Assembly: GCA_032164245.1 (NCBI GenBank)
Contig: JAVMKO010000001.1
Coordinates: 248,319,644 to 248,383,643, forward strand
Direction of reading: 5' to 3'
DNA: 64,000 nt
Source: Sternotherus odoratus
Taxonomy: Eukaryota > Chordata > Testudines > Kinosternidae
Shown here: positions 47,701 through 54,985 of the stretch, piece after piece
Position numbering within the stretch: the first letter of the stretch is position 1
Layout of the letters: every line of letters begins with the position of its first letter
The notes under the pieces: model-generated
What the model saw: the letters and a program-made list of their open reading frames with translations, nothing else
Told to the model about the DNA's origin: nothing
The model's database searches: none
Position numbers and translations under genes: made by a program

Positions 47701-50641
47701 TTGACTGCAAAAGTTCCGTCTGTAAAATTAAATCATGGATTACATAAAAGAATCTGACTCTAAAAGAAATATTATTCAGCCTGCTCCAAACATTTGTAGC
47801 TTAATAAAGTAAATAAGAGCTGCTGGGTTCTGAGCATTTCTGAAAACCAGGCCGTTTATTTGGGTGACTAAATATGGATTTGGGAGCCTAAGTTTAGGAA
47901 ATTCATTTTGAAAATCCTGGGCTCAAGTTTCAACCTAAGCGATTTGGCATAGGGCCCAGAGACCTGTGATGGCCGGGCTTAGACCTCTAAACTAGCTCAT
48001 TTCCAGACCTGCGCTTAATACGCTAGACCACACATCTCTCTCATCTTAATGATAATGTTTACTATAGGTCTCCAAGAACAGTAAACAATGGTATACCTCT
48101 GGCATAAACTGAGGCTTGTTGCGTGTGGTCTGAGGTTCAGTCAGATATTCCACCAGGGTGGGAAGAGGTGTGGACTGGAAAGGAAACAAAAACACCTGTT
48201 AGAATGCAACACGCTATGTGTCCCTATTGAAATCATGACCCACCCCCACCCCCCGCTCCCAAAAGACAATCAGCATTCCAGATTCCTCAGTATTGCGAAA
48301 CACATTGATATTGTTAAGGGAGCCATCACCAGCAGCTCTAAGGTTGATTGCGGTTCCTGACTGAGATGGTTAATGTTCCTTTTGGCACAACGCTGTTTCA
48401 GGGAGTCCTTCCATTGAAAAAAGTTTCATGTCATCAATGAAAGGCTGCAATTGCTCAGTCAGTCCAAAACAATGTGCATTATTTATGCTAAAGTACTATA
48501 TACCCTCTCACTGCCATGACATCTGATCGAACACGATGTCAGGTCCTACCCTCCGTAGCACTGGCGAGACTGGACGTCACTCTTGAATCTTAACATGCAT
48601 CCTTGGGAGTCTACAGTAATCAAAGGCCTGTGTACTGCACAAAACACTGTACCGCAAGGCCGCAGCCCACCAATGTATGCAGCTGAGCTCCACCGAATGG
48701 GAACCGTGGCAATCCCCAATGCTTGCGAAACCATTTGATAAAGTGTGCATCAGATGACGTGATTAAACTAAAGGAGTGTGGGGCAGGAAGGGGCTTGCAC
48801 AAGGAGGCAGCTGCTAGCCAGCCATACAAGAGCAATGTGCCATTCCTGCAGGAGCTCCACGTGGCAGGTCTCATCCCGAGCTGCCGAATTTCAAAGCCAC
48901 GCTGCAGCAGAACTCTATTCTGACAGCACTCTGGAGCCCCAGTTTTAGCCAGCTTCCCCTGAAGGCCTCCCACCACTTCATCCAAGAACCCGTCCAGCGC
49001 CTCAGGCCGCTGCATCCTCGTCACCTGCTCCCTCAGCCAGTCAGATGGCCCCACTCCCATGGATCCTCTAAACAGACAGCTGGACAGCTGAGGAACTGGA
49101 AGATAGTAGGAAAAGGGCCACTTGTTTAAACTGATTCAGAGAAAACAGGGGGTTTTGGTGCCAGCTTGTCAAAAAGATAATGTATGCAGTCGTTTGTCTG
49201 GCCGCCTGATAGTGTTGGGGGGGGGGGGTCTGATAGTGATTAACAGCACAGTTACAAGGAGCATCATCAATGTTACAAATGTCTGCACAAATTATGGTTT
49301 ACCCAAGAGTGAGCATAATGAGGAGATATTTCTGACATACTAAATTCCCCCGTCCTCAGCTTATCATTATATATTTATGCTTCAGCCTTGATTTTTACCG
49401 CCAAGAATTGCCACTGCTTAATCATGCTGCAGTGAAAAACATTCCCTCCCCTTAGCTGCTGAGTTCACTACCTGAGTCCACAGCACTTTCAAGGCCTACT
49501 AGACCAAGAGACTGCATTAATAGCTTCTCCTAGAACTTATATAGTGCATTACGTTTTCAAAGTGCCGGGCAAATGAATCTGAGACACTGAGATCTAGGGT
49601 ATGTCTTTACTACCCACCAGATGGGCAGATAGTGATCGATCTAATGGCAATCGATTTATCACATCTCATCAAGACACAATAAATCAGTCGCCAAAGGCAC
49701 TCCCGTCAACTCCAGAACTGCAGCTTACCAAAAGGTACAAGCTGGAGTCGATGGGGGAGCCCACTGCCGACCGCTGCCGCTGTGAGGACAGCAGGTAAAT
49801 CGGCCTAAGATGCGCCGACTTCAGGTATGTTATTTGCATAGCTGAAGTTGCGTATCTTAGACTGACTCCTCCCTAGATCCAGATCTTCAACACTGCCAAG
49901 GCTGAGGGTGTTTGCATCTGTGGTTTTGGATTGAGCTCATCTCAGGTACAAACCATAGGTAATTAACTACAACCTGCATTTTGCATTTAAACTCTATTCA
50001 GATGCTCAATGGGAGTTGCATTCACCTCACTGAAGACAGAATTTTGGCTTTTTAAAACAATGTACAGTAGACTCTCGATTATCCAGGATGTGGATTAACC
50101 AGGATGTCAAAAAAAAAATATGCACAACTCGCAGGGCTGGCTCTGGCGTTGTTGCTGCCCCAAGCACACACACACAAAACCCCTACCAGGGTGCAGGGCA
50201 GCCAGTGAACCAACACCCCCTCCCCCCGGCGCAGGGTGGCTGGTGAACCAACCCTCACTCCCCATATTTCCTATGGATGGTGATTATCTGGGATTTTATT
50301 AACCAGAATTATTTTTTCCCTATCATCCTGGATAATCGAGAGTCTACTGTAATTTGTTTTCAGATTTATAATTAAATCCCAGCACATTCGTTAAAGGCGA
50401 TTATTTTACACTTGCTACCTGCAGAGAGCCCACAGAATAAGTGGAGATCTGAAAATCTGCCTGAAATAGTTTTAAAAGATGTTCCTAGTAATCTGAATAG
50501 TGAGAGGGGGAAAAGAACACATTAGAGCTGTGAAAATCATAATGCACATCTTACCACATCTGGGAGCGTGATGGTGGTTAAATTCAATGCAATGGCAGTT
50601 TGTAGAAAAACCAGCAGCACAGCCAAGTTTGCACACTTCAT
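22182..50641 (-). CDS. OLFM4: Olfactomedin-4, complete six-exon gene (span includes introns)
   Basis: OLFM4 is a secreted glycoprotein of neutrophil granules and intestinal crypt cells; it oligomerises and binds lectins, cadherins and other surface proteins (family knowledge). Joining six minus-strand exons gives about 494 residues (human about 510). They encode a signal peptide (1-18/19), a linker (to about 58), a CxC motif at Cys70/Cys72, a coiled-coil region (about 86-215), and an olfactomedin domain (about 231-490). All introns have GT/AG ends; phases are 0,0,0,0,1. Sequons fall at Asn20, 59, 123, 180, 218, 238, 319 and 395. Cys231 and Cys421 match the pair that forms the olfactomedin-domain disulphide. 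No frameshift or stop was found. The start is the Met at 50641; an in-frame Met at 50764 lies upstream of the TATA box and would not be transcribed. No other gene was recognised nearby. Confidence 0.95.
23385..23475 (+). repeat. Diverged fragment of the same repeat family
   Basis: AAGGAGTACTTGTGGCACCC followed by TAGAGGCTAACTAATTTATTTG and GCATAAGCTTTCATCAGC matches the family core, without the head. Confidence 0.6.
25509..25741. repeat. AT-rich imperfect palindrome
   Basis: Left arm CATGTCATTAAACTGAAC (25509 on) returns inverted as GTTCAGTTTAATGACATG (to 25741). The arms also share TTTATTTTAATAATTCATG, GTTTCATAAATAA and GTTCAGCAGAGAG blocks. The centre is AATAATAAATTATTATT near 25625. No target duplication was recognised. 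It lies in OLFM4 intron 5. Confidence 0.85.
26369..27218. mobile_element. hAT-like element with microsatellite interior
   Basis: Left end CATAGTTCCCTCTAAGCTG is the inverse of right end AGTGGGAACATTG. Flanks CTTGTGCC and CCTGTGCT match at 6 of 8. The interior holds long (GT)n and (CA)n tracts and no transposase. Confidence 0.5.
26719..26832 (+). repeat. (GT)n and (CA)n microsatellites
   Basis: About 29 GT repeats (26719-26777) are followed within 40 bp by about 10 CA repeats, so the two tracts are complementary and can pair. Confidence 0.95.
27570..28034. mobile_element. pogo-like TA-flanked element with long palindrome
   Basis: The left end CAGTAAAACCCCGATTTAACG and the inverse of the right end, CAGTGAAACCTCGATATAACG, agree at most positions. 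TA flanks both sides (27568-27569, 28035-28036). This terminus type is pogo/Tigger-like. The middle has GC-rich direct repeats around CCCGCCTGCAGGCGGGC. The right 145 bp (27883-28028) is a near-perfect palindrome centred on TTTAAAAAATTATT. Confidence 0.75.
28035..30689. other. OLFM4 intron 5, unassigned part
   Basis: Contains two poly-G runs (28266-28275, 28848-28858) and no exon-like sequence matching OLFM4. The nearby 23476-25508 is similarly featureless. Confidence 0.5.
30690..31590 (+). mobile_element. CR1 LINE 3' fragment (interrupted by a hAT MITE)
   Basis: The frame 30695-30913 reads the end of CR1 ORF2: [20 protein letters not shown], then [20 protein letters not shown] and [10 protein letters not shown]. 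The following 3' region continues through 31222 and resumes at 31520, ending ATGGCCGTTCTTATGTTCTTAG. It lies in OLFM4 intron 5, antisense to the gene, about 270 bp from exon 5. Confidence 0.85.
31223..31511. mobile_element. hAT-type MITE inserted in CR1
   Basis: This 289-bp element begins CAGGGGCAGTTCTAAGG and ends GAGTCAGCCCTG. It is flanked by perfect 8-bp duplications CCTGGCAT (31215-31222 and 31512-31519). The interior is GC-rich with no coding capacity. Removing it restores contiguous CR1 3' sequence. Confidence 0.85.
31858..32011 (-). CDS. OLFM4: OLFM4 exon 5 (end of coiled coil and Pro/Thr linker)
   Basis: This exon has 51 codons plus one base. Acceptor CCTCCAG precedes ATTAGGAATCTG; the donor is CCACCAG|GTAAGAA. 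It encodes [20 protein letters not shown] and then a basic/acidic helix ending in KECEKEK, followed by a short TTTPSYFPP linker before the olfactomedin domain. Sequons lie at Asn180 and Asn218. It splices in phase 1 to the last exon and completes a Gly codon, as in the mammalian gene. Confidence 0.94.
32713..32925 (-). CDS. OLFM4: OLFM4 exon 4 (coiled coil)
   Basis: This exon has 71 codons and begins [19 protein letters not shown] directly after a poly-T/AG acceptor (AG at 32927-32926). It ends at GAG|GTAGAG (GT at 32712-32711). The segment [20 protein letters not shown] matches the conserved OLFM4 coiled-coil region. Heptad-like spacing of Leu/Ile/Val continues through the exon. A sequon lies at Asn123. 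The exon is phase 0 at both ends. The intron to exon 5 is only 701 bp. Confidence 0.94.
33698..34768. mobile_element. hAT-type element, itself interrupted
   Basis: It starts CGGGGTGCCCATCC and ends TGGGCACCTCTG. Perfect 8-bp duplications GTGTAGAT (33690-33697 and 34769-34776) flank it. About 320 bp belongs to this element; the rest is the inner hAT copy. Confidence 0.75.
33757..34508 (+). mobile_element. Innermost hAT-type element
   Basis: The 752-bp element starts CAGGGGTGGGCAAACC and ends GTTTACCCACCCCTG. Flanks TCATAAGG (33749-33756) and TAATAAGG (34509-34516) match at 7 of 8 positions. The interior is C-rich and includes a tandem duplication of about 62 bp (around 33930-34050). No transposase is present. 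The same family occurs in reverse at 15269-15961. Confidence 0.8.
35245..35484. mobile_element. Palindromic MITE, TCTACACAG ends
   Basis: GTCTGTCTACACAGC pairs with ACTGTGTAGATGTAC. An inner stem pairs GAGTCTCTGAGCCC and CAACAGAC (35269-35295) with GTCTGTTGACCTGGGC and TCAGAGACTC (35421-35446). There is no coding region. Confidence 0.7.
36361..36585. repeat. Inverted dimer of a common interspersed repeat
   Basis: AAGAATCCTGTGGCACCTTA through CCCACTTCGTCGGATGTA is followed within about 10 bp by its reverse complement (GTGGGTATTAGCCCACGAAAG to GTCTTTAAGGTATCACAG). Two copies of the repeat seen singly at 51005 and 51613 therefore sit head to head. Confidence 0.8.
36903..38880 (-). mobile_element. 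CR1 LINE with reverse transcriptase remnant
   Basis: On the minus strand the 3' end is at about 36903 (plus strand GAAATGTAGGATTAGAAGGGACC). The frame 37955-37596 reads CR1 reverse transcriptase: [19 protein letters not shown], then [19 protein letters not shown] and [20 protein letters not shown]. The catalytic FADD block has become FVYN, so the enzyme is dead. The part up to 38880 is more degraded but retains the pattern of the upstream RT region. It lies in OLFM4 intron 3, same sense as the gene. Confidence 0.85.
39957..40641. mobile_element. hAT-type element with C-rich minisatellite interior
   Basis: It starts CAGGGCCGGCGACAG and ends GTTGCTGGCCCTG. Perfect 8-bp duplications TGTAGTGG (39949-39956 and 40642-40649) flank it. 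The interior, 40005-40400, is tandem CCCCCCAGCCCAGCCGG units. A short inverted repeat (GTAGAGCTGTACGGGGCCCC / GGGGCCCGGTACAGCTCTAC) lies at 40562-40613. Long Pro/Ala/Gly frames here are repeat artefacts. Confidence 0.85.
40650..43766. other. OLFM4 intron 3, unassigned part
   Basis: No exon or recognisable transposon seen. The frame 40813-41241 (minus) lacks any signature. Confidence 0.45.
43775..43886. mobile_element. Short hAT MITE in OLFM4 intron 3
   Basis: It starts CAGAGCCATCCC and ends GGGATGGCCCTG. Flanks CCTATAGG (43767-43774) and CCTTTAGG (43887-43894) match at 7 of 8. It is 112 bp, ending about 235 bp from exon 3. Confidence 0.75.
44122..44274 (-). CDS. OLFM4: OLFM4 exon 3 (CxC motif and start of coiled coil)
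   Basis: This exon has 51 codons, phase 0 at both ends, with acceptor TTCTTACAG and donor GTAAGG. It contains a sequon (NVT, Asn59) and the conserved block [14 protein letters not shown], which carries Cys70 and Cys72. In olfactomedin-family proteins cysteines in this region make inter-chain disulphides (family knowledge). The block after it, [21 protein letters not shown], starts the amphipathic coiled coil. Similarity to vertebrate OLFM4 is clear over the whole exon. Confidence 0.93.
44490..44620 (-). repeat. MIR-like SINE fragment
   Basis: GGCAAAACTGAGGTACAGAA and GTTAAGTGATTTTTCTAAGA form a diverged inverted core, about 220 bp upstream of OLFM4 exon 3. Confidence 0.5.
45360..46412. mobile_element. 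TA-flanked DNA element with mirrored GC-rich repeats and captured exon
   Basis: Terminal inverted repeats read CCGTATTTTTCGCCCTATAAG at the left and GGCGAAAAATACGG at the right, and both ends are flanked by TA. A second internal copy of the end motif (GTGCGTCTTATAGGGCGAA) lies at 45420-45438. The interior has four forward copies of a GC-rich unit of roughly 50-60 bp (45440-45610), then inverted copies (45610-45730 and 46095-46170), so the element can fold back. No transposase is present. A 22-base T tract (45738-45759) and an SOS1-like coding fragment lie between the inverted copies. The element sits in OLFM4 intron 2. Superfamily is uncertain; a TA duplication fits Tc1/mariner-like elements. 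Confidence 0.75.
45773..46093 (-). pseudogene. SOS1: Captured SOS1-like coding fragment (Ras exchanger motif region)
   Basis: About 106 codons read as the REM/RasGEF-N region of a Son-of-sevenless protein: [16 protein letters not shown], then [53 protein letters not shown], and [16 protein letters not shown] and [10 protein letters not shown] favour SOS1 over SOS2. The frame is open until a single nonsense change (AGA to TGA, at 45785-45783) after SAELK, and it then continues as FRKE before breaking into GC-rich repeat at 45772. The upstream edge is at about 46093. No start, promoter or flanking domains are present, so this is a fragment and not a gene. It lies in the same sense as OLFM4. A poly(A)-like tract follows it on its sense strand after 13 bp (45759-45738). 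Confidence 0.85.
46940..47125 (-). repeat. MIR-like SINE
   Basis: GTACAGATGGGGAAATGAGG, GTTAATGACTTGCCCAAGG and CCCCTAACCACTGGACCATC are the inverted core, body and head, in OLFM4 intron 2. The related tail fragment lies at 46640-46735. Confidence 0.75.
48097..48174 (-). CDS. OLFM4: OLFM4 predicted exon 2 (78 bp, symmetric phase 0)
   Basis: The minus strand reads a CTAAC branch-point-like motif at 48202-48198, then a pyrimidine tract and a CAG acceptor at 48177-48175. Next come 26 open codons beginning [10 protein letters not shown] and ending KPQFMPE, followed by a GAG|GTATAC donor (GT at 48096-48095). Both ends are phase 0, exactly what joins exon 1 (phase 0) to the next exon (phase 0). 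No domain is recognisable; the peptide is Thr/Pro-rich linker. It occupies the place of the serine-rich linker in human OLFM4 but shows no similarity to it. The evidence is splice signals and phase only. If the exon is skipped the frame is preserved, so a product without it is also possible. Confidence 0.65.
48620..49060 (-). other. Unidentified 146-codon open frame in OLFM4 intron 1
   Basis: The frame begins [20 protein letters not shown] and contains [19 protein letters not shown] and [19 protein letters not shown]. Base composition is higher in GC than the surrounding intron, with amphipathic, protein-like stretches, so it could be a remnant of a transposon or captured coding sequence. No family is recognised. 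There is no promoter or splice context, and it lies in the sense orientation of OLFM4. Confidence 0.25.
49594..49876. mobile_element. Palindromic MITE, CTAGGG ends (related copy)
   Basis: It starts CTAGGGTATGTCTTTACTACC and ends GACTCCTCCCTAG. The interior AGCTGAAGTTGCGTATCTTAG and GCCGACTT recall the 54986 element, so this is a diverged member in OLFM4 intron 1. Confidence 0.6.
50065..50349. mobile_element. pogo-like MITE in OLFM4 intron 1
   Basis: Perfect inverted ends CAGTAGACTCTCGATTATCC ... GGATAATCGAGAGTCTACTG are flanked by TA on both sides (50063-50064, 50350-50351). It is 285 bp and ends about 206 bp from exon 1. It contains a fragment (CAGGGCTGGCTCTGG, 50133 on) like hAT elements elsewhere in the window. 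Confidence 0.85.
50555..50641 (-). CDS. OLFM4: OLFM4 exon 1 coding part (signal peptide)
   Basis: This exon encodes 29 codons, starting [19 protein letters not shown] and ending TLPDV. The hydrophobic core (residues 6-19) is a typical cleavable signal peptide, with a likely cut after Ala18. The exon ends at 50555 with the donor GTAAG (50554-50550), phase 0. The ATG context (A at -3) is adequate. The TATA box ends about 44 bp upstream of the ATG, which implies a short 5' UTR of roughly 20 bases. The human N-terminus is also poorly conserved beyond the signal peptide, so this exon is assigned by position, signal peptide and splice phase rather than by identity. Confidence 0.88.
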
Positions 50642-50684
50642 CTTCTCAGCAAACAGGTATGATGGAGAAAGGAGTGCGGGAGCC

Positions 50685-50692
50685 CTTTTATA
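50685..50692 (-). promoter_or_regulatory. OLFM4: TATA box of OLFM4
   Basis: TATAAAAG is read on the minus strand. Its last base is 44 bp upstream of the ATG, placing transcription start near 50660. The strong consensus fits a tightly regulated, inducible gene. Confidence 0.75.
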
Positions 50693-50701
50693 GTGTGCGC
50701 T

Positions 50702-50711
50702 GGGAATTCCC
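50702..50711. promoter_or_regulatory. NF-kappaB-type site in the OLFM4 promoter
   Basis: GGGAATTCCC is a perfect palindromic kappaB sequence (consensus GGGRNNYYCC), 9 bp upstream of the TATA box. Human OLFM4 is a known NF-kappaB target with a proximal promoter site (established knowledge). The assignment here is from sequence and position only. Confidence 0.6.
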
Positions 50712-50929
50712 CCAGGAGGAGTTTGGTGCTTAGAAAGAGGAGCTTGTGTAATATTTATTGACACTTCTCATAAAGGTGAGTGGATCACGGCACAGAAAGT
50801 GACTGAACAACTATTGTACAAACATAATAACTTTTTCATTGCCTGCTGTCAAAAATTAACCACCCTGCCCTTTCGTAACACAAAGCCCTTCCTCATTCCC
50901 AATATCTAATCTTGTTCTCTGAGAGCCAC

Positions 50930-50939
50930 AAAGGAAGTA
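50930..50939 (+). promoter_or_regulatory. Possible ETS/PU.1-like site upstream of OLFM4
   Basis: AAAGGAAGTA contains the GGAAGT core, about 280 bp upstream of the predicted start site. PU.1 has been linked to human OLFM4 regulation. Such short motifs occur often by chance, so this is weak. Confidence 0.2.
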
Positions 50940-51004
50940 CATAATAGACAGATCAATTAATTTGATAGGACCGCAATAATTAAAATGCATTCTTGGTTGG
51001 CAAG

Positions 51005-51300
51005 TATCAGAGAGGTAGCCATGTTAGTCTGGCTCTGCAGAAGCGACAAAGAGTCCTGTGGTACCTTGTAGACTAACAGACGTATTGGAACATAAGCTTT
51101 CATGGGTGAATACCCACTTCGTCGGATGCATGCAGTGGAAAGTTCCAGAGGCAGGTATAAATATGTAGGCAAGAATCAGGCTAGAGATAACAAGGTTAGT
51201 TCAGTCAGGGAGGATGAGGCCCTCTTCTACCAGTTGATCTGGAGGTGTGAACACAAAGGGAGGAGAAACTGCTTTTGTAGTTGGCTTCTAAACTCAGGTG
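51005..51300 (+). repeat. Interspersed repeat ('gaggtagccatgttagtctgg' family), long form
   Basis: TATCAGAGAGGTAGCCATG ... GGATGCATGCAGTGG is the core of about 130 bp. It continues into a second block (CAGAGGCAGGTATAAATATG to TTTTGTAGTTGGCT) that I recognise as the usual extended form in turtle genomes. Repeat class is not determined here. Confidence 0.7.
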
Positions 51301-51612
51301 GGGTGAAAGCAGCTCAGGTGAGGTCATACAATGTCAAAAGAGCATCCCTCCCTTCCTCTAAGCCCCTGGATGCCTTTTAACATGAGCATAGTGCACATGT
51401 GGGGCTCTACATCTTTGAGCTAAAGACCAACCATTGGAGAGGGGAGGGGACCAACCTAAAGAACTGCCACAGCAAAGCGGCAAGATAATGCTAAGACAGT
51501 CAGCGCTAATGCCCATCCTACAGCTTTGGTACCCTGGCTCCTGAAGCAGGAGAGATCAGGAAACAGCACCCTGTGGAACGGCCCTGTGCGTGGGAGCACC
51601 GAGATCTGCATG

Positions 51613-51746
51613 TCAAGAATCAGAGAGGTAGCCGTGTTAGTCTGGAATAGCAGAGGTAACAAAGAGTCCTGTGGCACCTTAAAGACTAACTATAAAGTAT
51701 GGAAGCATAAGCTTCCGTGGGCTAATACCCACTTCGTCGGATGTTT
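51613..51746 (+). repeat. Interspersed repeat, same family, short form
   Basis: CAGAGAGGTAGCCGTGTTAG through TACCCACTTCGTCGGATG matches the core of the 51005 copy, with AATAGCAGAGGTAAC in place of CTCTGCAGAAGCGAC. Confidence 0.75.
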
Positions 51747-52446
51747 GCCAGCAGATTTTGAGACATTCATGCAATTGCTGGTACTCTCTGCTTCTGATGA
51801 GCTGGTCTCATGGCATTTAGGCACTTCCACTTCCAGTGCTCACTGAAGCCAGGTATACAGACAAGCAAGAATGAAAATTACCATCCAGGTGTTTCTAAAC
51901 TGGCAGGAAGGCGAGGTGTGAGTTTGGGCGGAAGTTCAGGTCAGTTCCCCTCCCTGTAATTAGTGTGTGTAGTTGTATATTTAAATAATACCTATGTATT
52001 GTGGAGAATGCAGCTTGGGCTCCGTTTTCTGAGTACTGCTTCTTTAAGTCTAAGAAAATGTGGAAGGGGGAGGCTTCTGAGACCTTACACAAAGGGAACG
52101 CAATGCCTGAGTGCCACAGAGCTGTGTTCCACACGTGCTCCCCCAGCATGCCGGTGCAGCAGGGGTGTCACAGCCTGAAGGAAGCCACTGTGGCAGCTGT
52201 AGGCTCTTTGGGGATTTCCCTTACATATGAGAAATCCCATCTGGCCAGTTCTGTCAAATTACTGGCCTGTTTGTGCTGGAGTAGCAGTGCAAAGGGGCCC
52301 CATGTGGGAACATAATATTCTACCCCACCTAATTCCTGTCTTACAAAACAAGTTAGAAACTTTGTGTCCCTCCAGATATGAGGTTATTCCAGTTCCTCTG
52401 AGTAATAACAGCACATGTACCACCTCTTCCTTCTAACGAATGTAAA

Positions 52447-52850
52447 GAGCTTTTCAGAAGTGGATTAATATTATTATCATCTCCATTTTACAGAGGGGAT
52501 AGCTAAGACTTAGACCTGGTCTACACTAGAACCGTTTGCAGGTATAATAATGTTAATTAGGGGTGTGATTTTTTTACAACACTTCTATTGGGAGGACTGG
52601 TAAAAATCCTAGTGCAGGTGCAGTTATACCAGCATAAAAGTCCTTATTTTGTTTGGGGAACTGGTATAAGCTATACCAGTAAAAGCATATTTTTGCTGGT
52701 AGATGCTGAATGTACGCCAGAAGGGTTTGGAATAACTAGACTATAGCTATATCAACAAACCCTTTTCTGCTGTAGCATAGACCCTGAGAGAGGAAGCCAG
52801 TGTGACAAAGTCAAGAATAGAATCCAAGTCTCCGAAATTCCAGCCCCTTT
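52447..52850 (-). repeat. MIR-like SINE interrupted by a MITE
   Basis: The SINE core (CTCCATTTTACAGAGGGGAT, to about 52513) resumes at about 52788 (GAGGAAGCCAGTGTGACA). The insert begins ACCTGGTCTACACTA and ends TGTAGCATAGACCC, a palindrome-ended DNA element of about 270 bp with TATACCAG inverted motifs inside. Confidence 0.55.
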
Positions 52851-54534
52851 GTTTTATAGGTATGATCCTAGGCTCACTGGCGTTAATGGAAAGACTCCCA
52901 CTGATATAAATGAGCTTTGGATCTGACCCTCCATTAGGGCTGAGGTGTTGTCTAGATAACCACAAGATGTGCTATGTTCTGTGGACAGCACATATTGTTT
53001 CTCATCAATTTTTGGGACACACGGTTCTCAAAATCTCTCAGATTTCTATGTTTAGCTTGGATTGTTGACTTTGAATAAGCACACCGATTTGTAATTTTTT
53101 AATCAGTTTGCTCTATTGCAAATTTAGAGCTACACTGTTGGTTTAACAGTGTGCAAAACATTATACATCCGACCAGTGACAGCAGTTGGAACACAAACAA
53201 ACTGGCAGCAAGGGAATTGGAGGACAAGGTAACTGAAATATTTGCTTGTCTGGTACATTTCTAATCACAAACAGGCCACCCAAGGTGTTTCAAATGTCCT
53301 GCTTAATATCCGGGATTCTATTTTAATTGAGAAAATTATGGGCCCTATTGTCCCATTGTCTTTGTGGGCAGAAGGGATGAAAACTTGGTGGCTCTCTTGC
53401 TGAGAAGAGCAGAACAGGGTAGTGCTTCCTCTGTGGCCTTGTCGCTTCCCTTCTCCCGGCCTCCGTACGGGTACGTAGATCCATGTTGTTGTCAGGGGCA
53501 GCCATAAGGGAGCAGGGCTGGGGGAAGGGTGGGAAAATCATGCTGTCTATGCACCATCCCCCACACCCGCACTCAGAAGAATCCTCACCAAAGTGAACAT
53601 TGACCTATGGCCTGATCCAAACCCTCATCCAAACACTCTCGTTGACTTCAGCAGGCCTTGAATCAGGCTCCTGGGGAGTATGAACTTTTGCACGCACCCT
53701 CTTTAGTCTGTGGAATGTCCCCAAGGGAATCTGGCATCTAGGGGAGGCAGACGCTCCCTGTGAATGGGACAGGGGTGAAGGGATAGGAGGGGGAGTGAGG
53801 AGTGCTGCTGAGACTCATCATAGGGAAGGGAGAGGTAGGCGGCTCCAGGCTGGGATGGAAGGTTCCAAGTGTTCCCAGCTGCTCCTGGGCCCGTTCCAGC
53901 TCCTCTGGGTCCCAGCTCCCTGGGCCCATGGCAGCCACTCTGCATCCTGCTCTCGCCTCCCTCCCTCTGTCCCTGTCTCTTCCCCCCCCCCCCCCAAGAC
54001 GTGTAAGTTTAACTGGGGGCAGAGCCTCCCACAATATTTCCATTGTAGGGACACCAGCGCCGGCCCCCACTCCCACCCCCACCCTGGTTCCACCACCCCT
54101 GTTGCCACCAGCAGGTGAAGGAAAACCCTGACAAGAAAGCAAGGTTTTATTTGAAGGTGAAATACATTGTTTTTAAGTGACTCCTAAGCACAGGTGCAAA
54201 AGCATTTTTAATCTAGTGACAAGCCAGTGTGCAGGTTAGCCTGACACTAAGGTTAATTGTTTAATATTTACACAGCAGCTCATATATATAACCCCACTAA
54301 AATGAAATAAATTACAATAAGAAGCTTTGTTGCCAGCTTTCCTTGGACCAGAAGGCTGGAATGCACACTGGAGTTACCAAAAAGAAGACCAAAGCCCCTA
54401 TAAGACAGCCACAAATACAAGGACCACAAACTACCAAGCAGCCACAACTGTAAAAGTGACAGACCATCAGAAGTCTCAAACTATGAGCTCAAGGAAACAA
54501 AATAATTAAAAGCAGAGTGAATGGGATTTAAGCA

Positions 54535-54686
54535 CAGGGCCGGCTCCAGGTACCAGCCGAGGAAGCATGTGTTTGGGGGTTTTAAGGGGCAGCATTCCGG
54601 CCAATCTTGGGGTGGCACATTCCGGCTGCTCCCCCCCCCTTTTTTTTTTTTTGCTTGTGGCGGCAAAAAAGTTAGAGCCGGCCCCG
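54535..54686. mobile_element. Short hAT MITE
   Basis: It starts CAGGGCCGGCTCC and ends TAGAGCCGGCCCCG. Flanks TTTAAGCA (54527-54534) and CTTAAGCA (54687-54694) match at 7 of 8. Its termini resemble those of the 39957 element, suggesting one mobilising transposase. Confidence 0.75.
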
Positions 54687-54985
54687 CTTAAGCATATGCT
54701 TAAAATCAATACAAGCTTAAGAGCTTTTCTGTAGCAGGCCTGGAGATGTCTGGAAAGATGAGAGAGGAGGAAGAAAGGGGTAGAAAATACATTGAGAAGG
54801 ATTAATTGAAGGAAAAGGGACCTGTGCTAATTTAATTCATTATACTTCATTATTATGACTAGATAAAGATCTTAATCTTCCTGTGTAAGGATAAGTAATA
54901 TCCCCCAAGCTTCACTGGACATCTAGCATTTGATCTAACACAGGCTATAACCAGGTTTCTGGGCAGATAAGCCTCTGTGGATGTC

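Noticed and set aside
50537..50764. Longer OLFM4 N-terminus starting at Met 50764
   Set aside because: That Met lies upstream of the TATA box and kappaB site, so it would not be in the transcript; the Met at 50641 starts a proper signal peptide.
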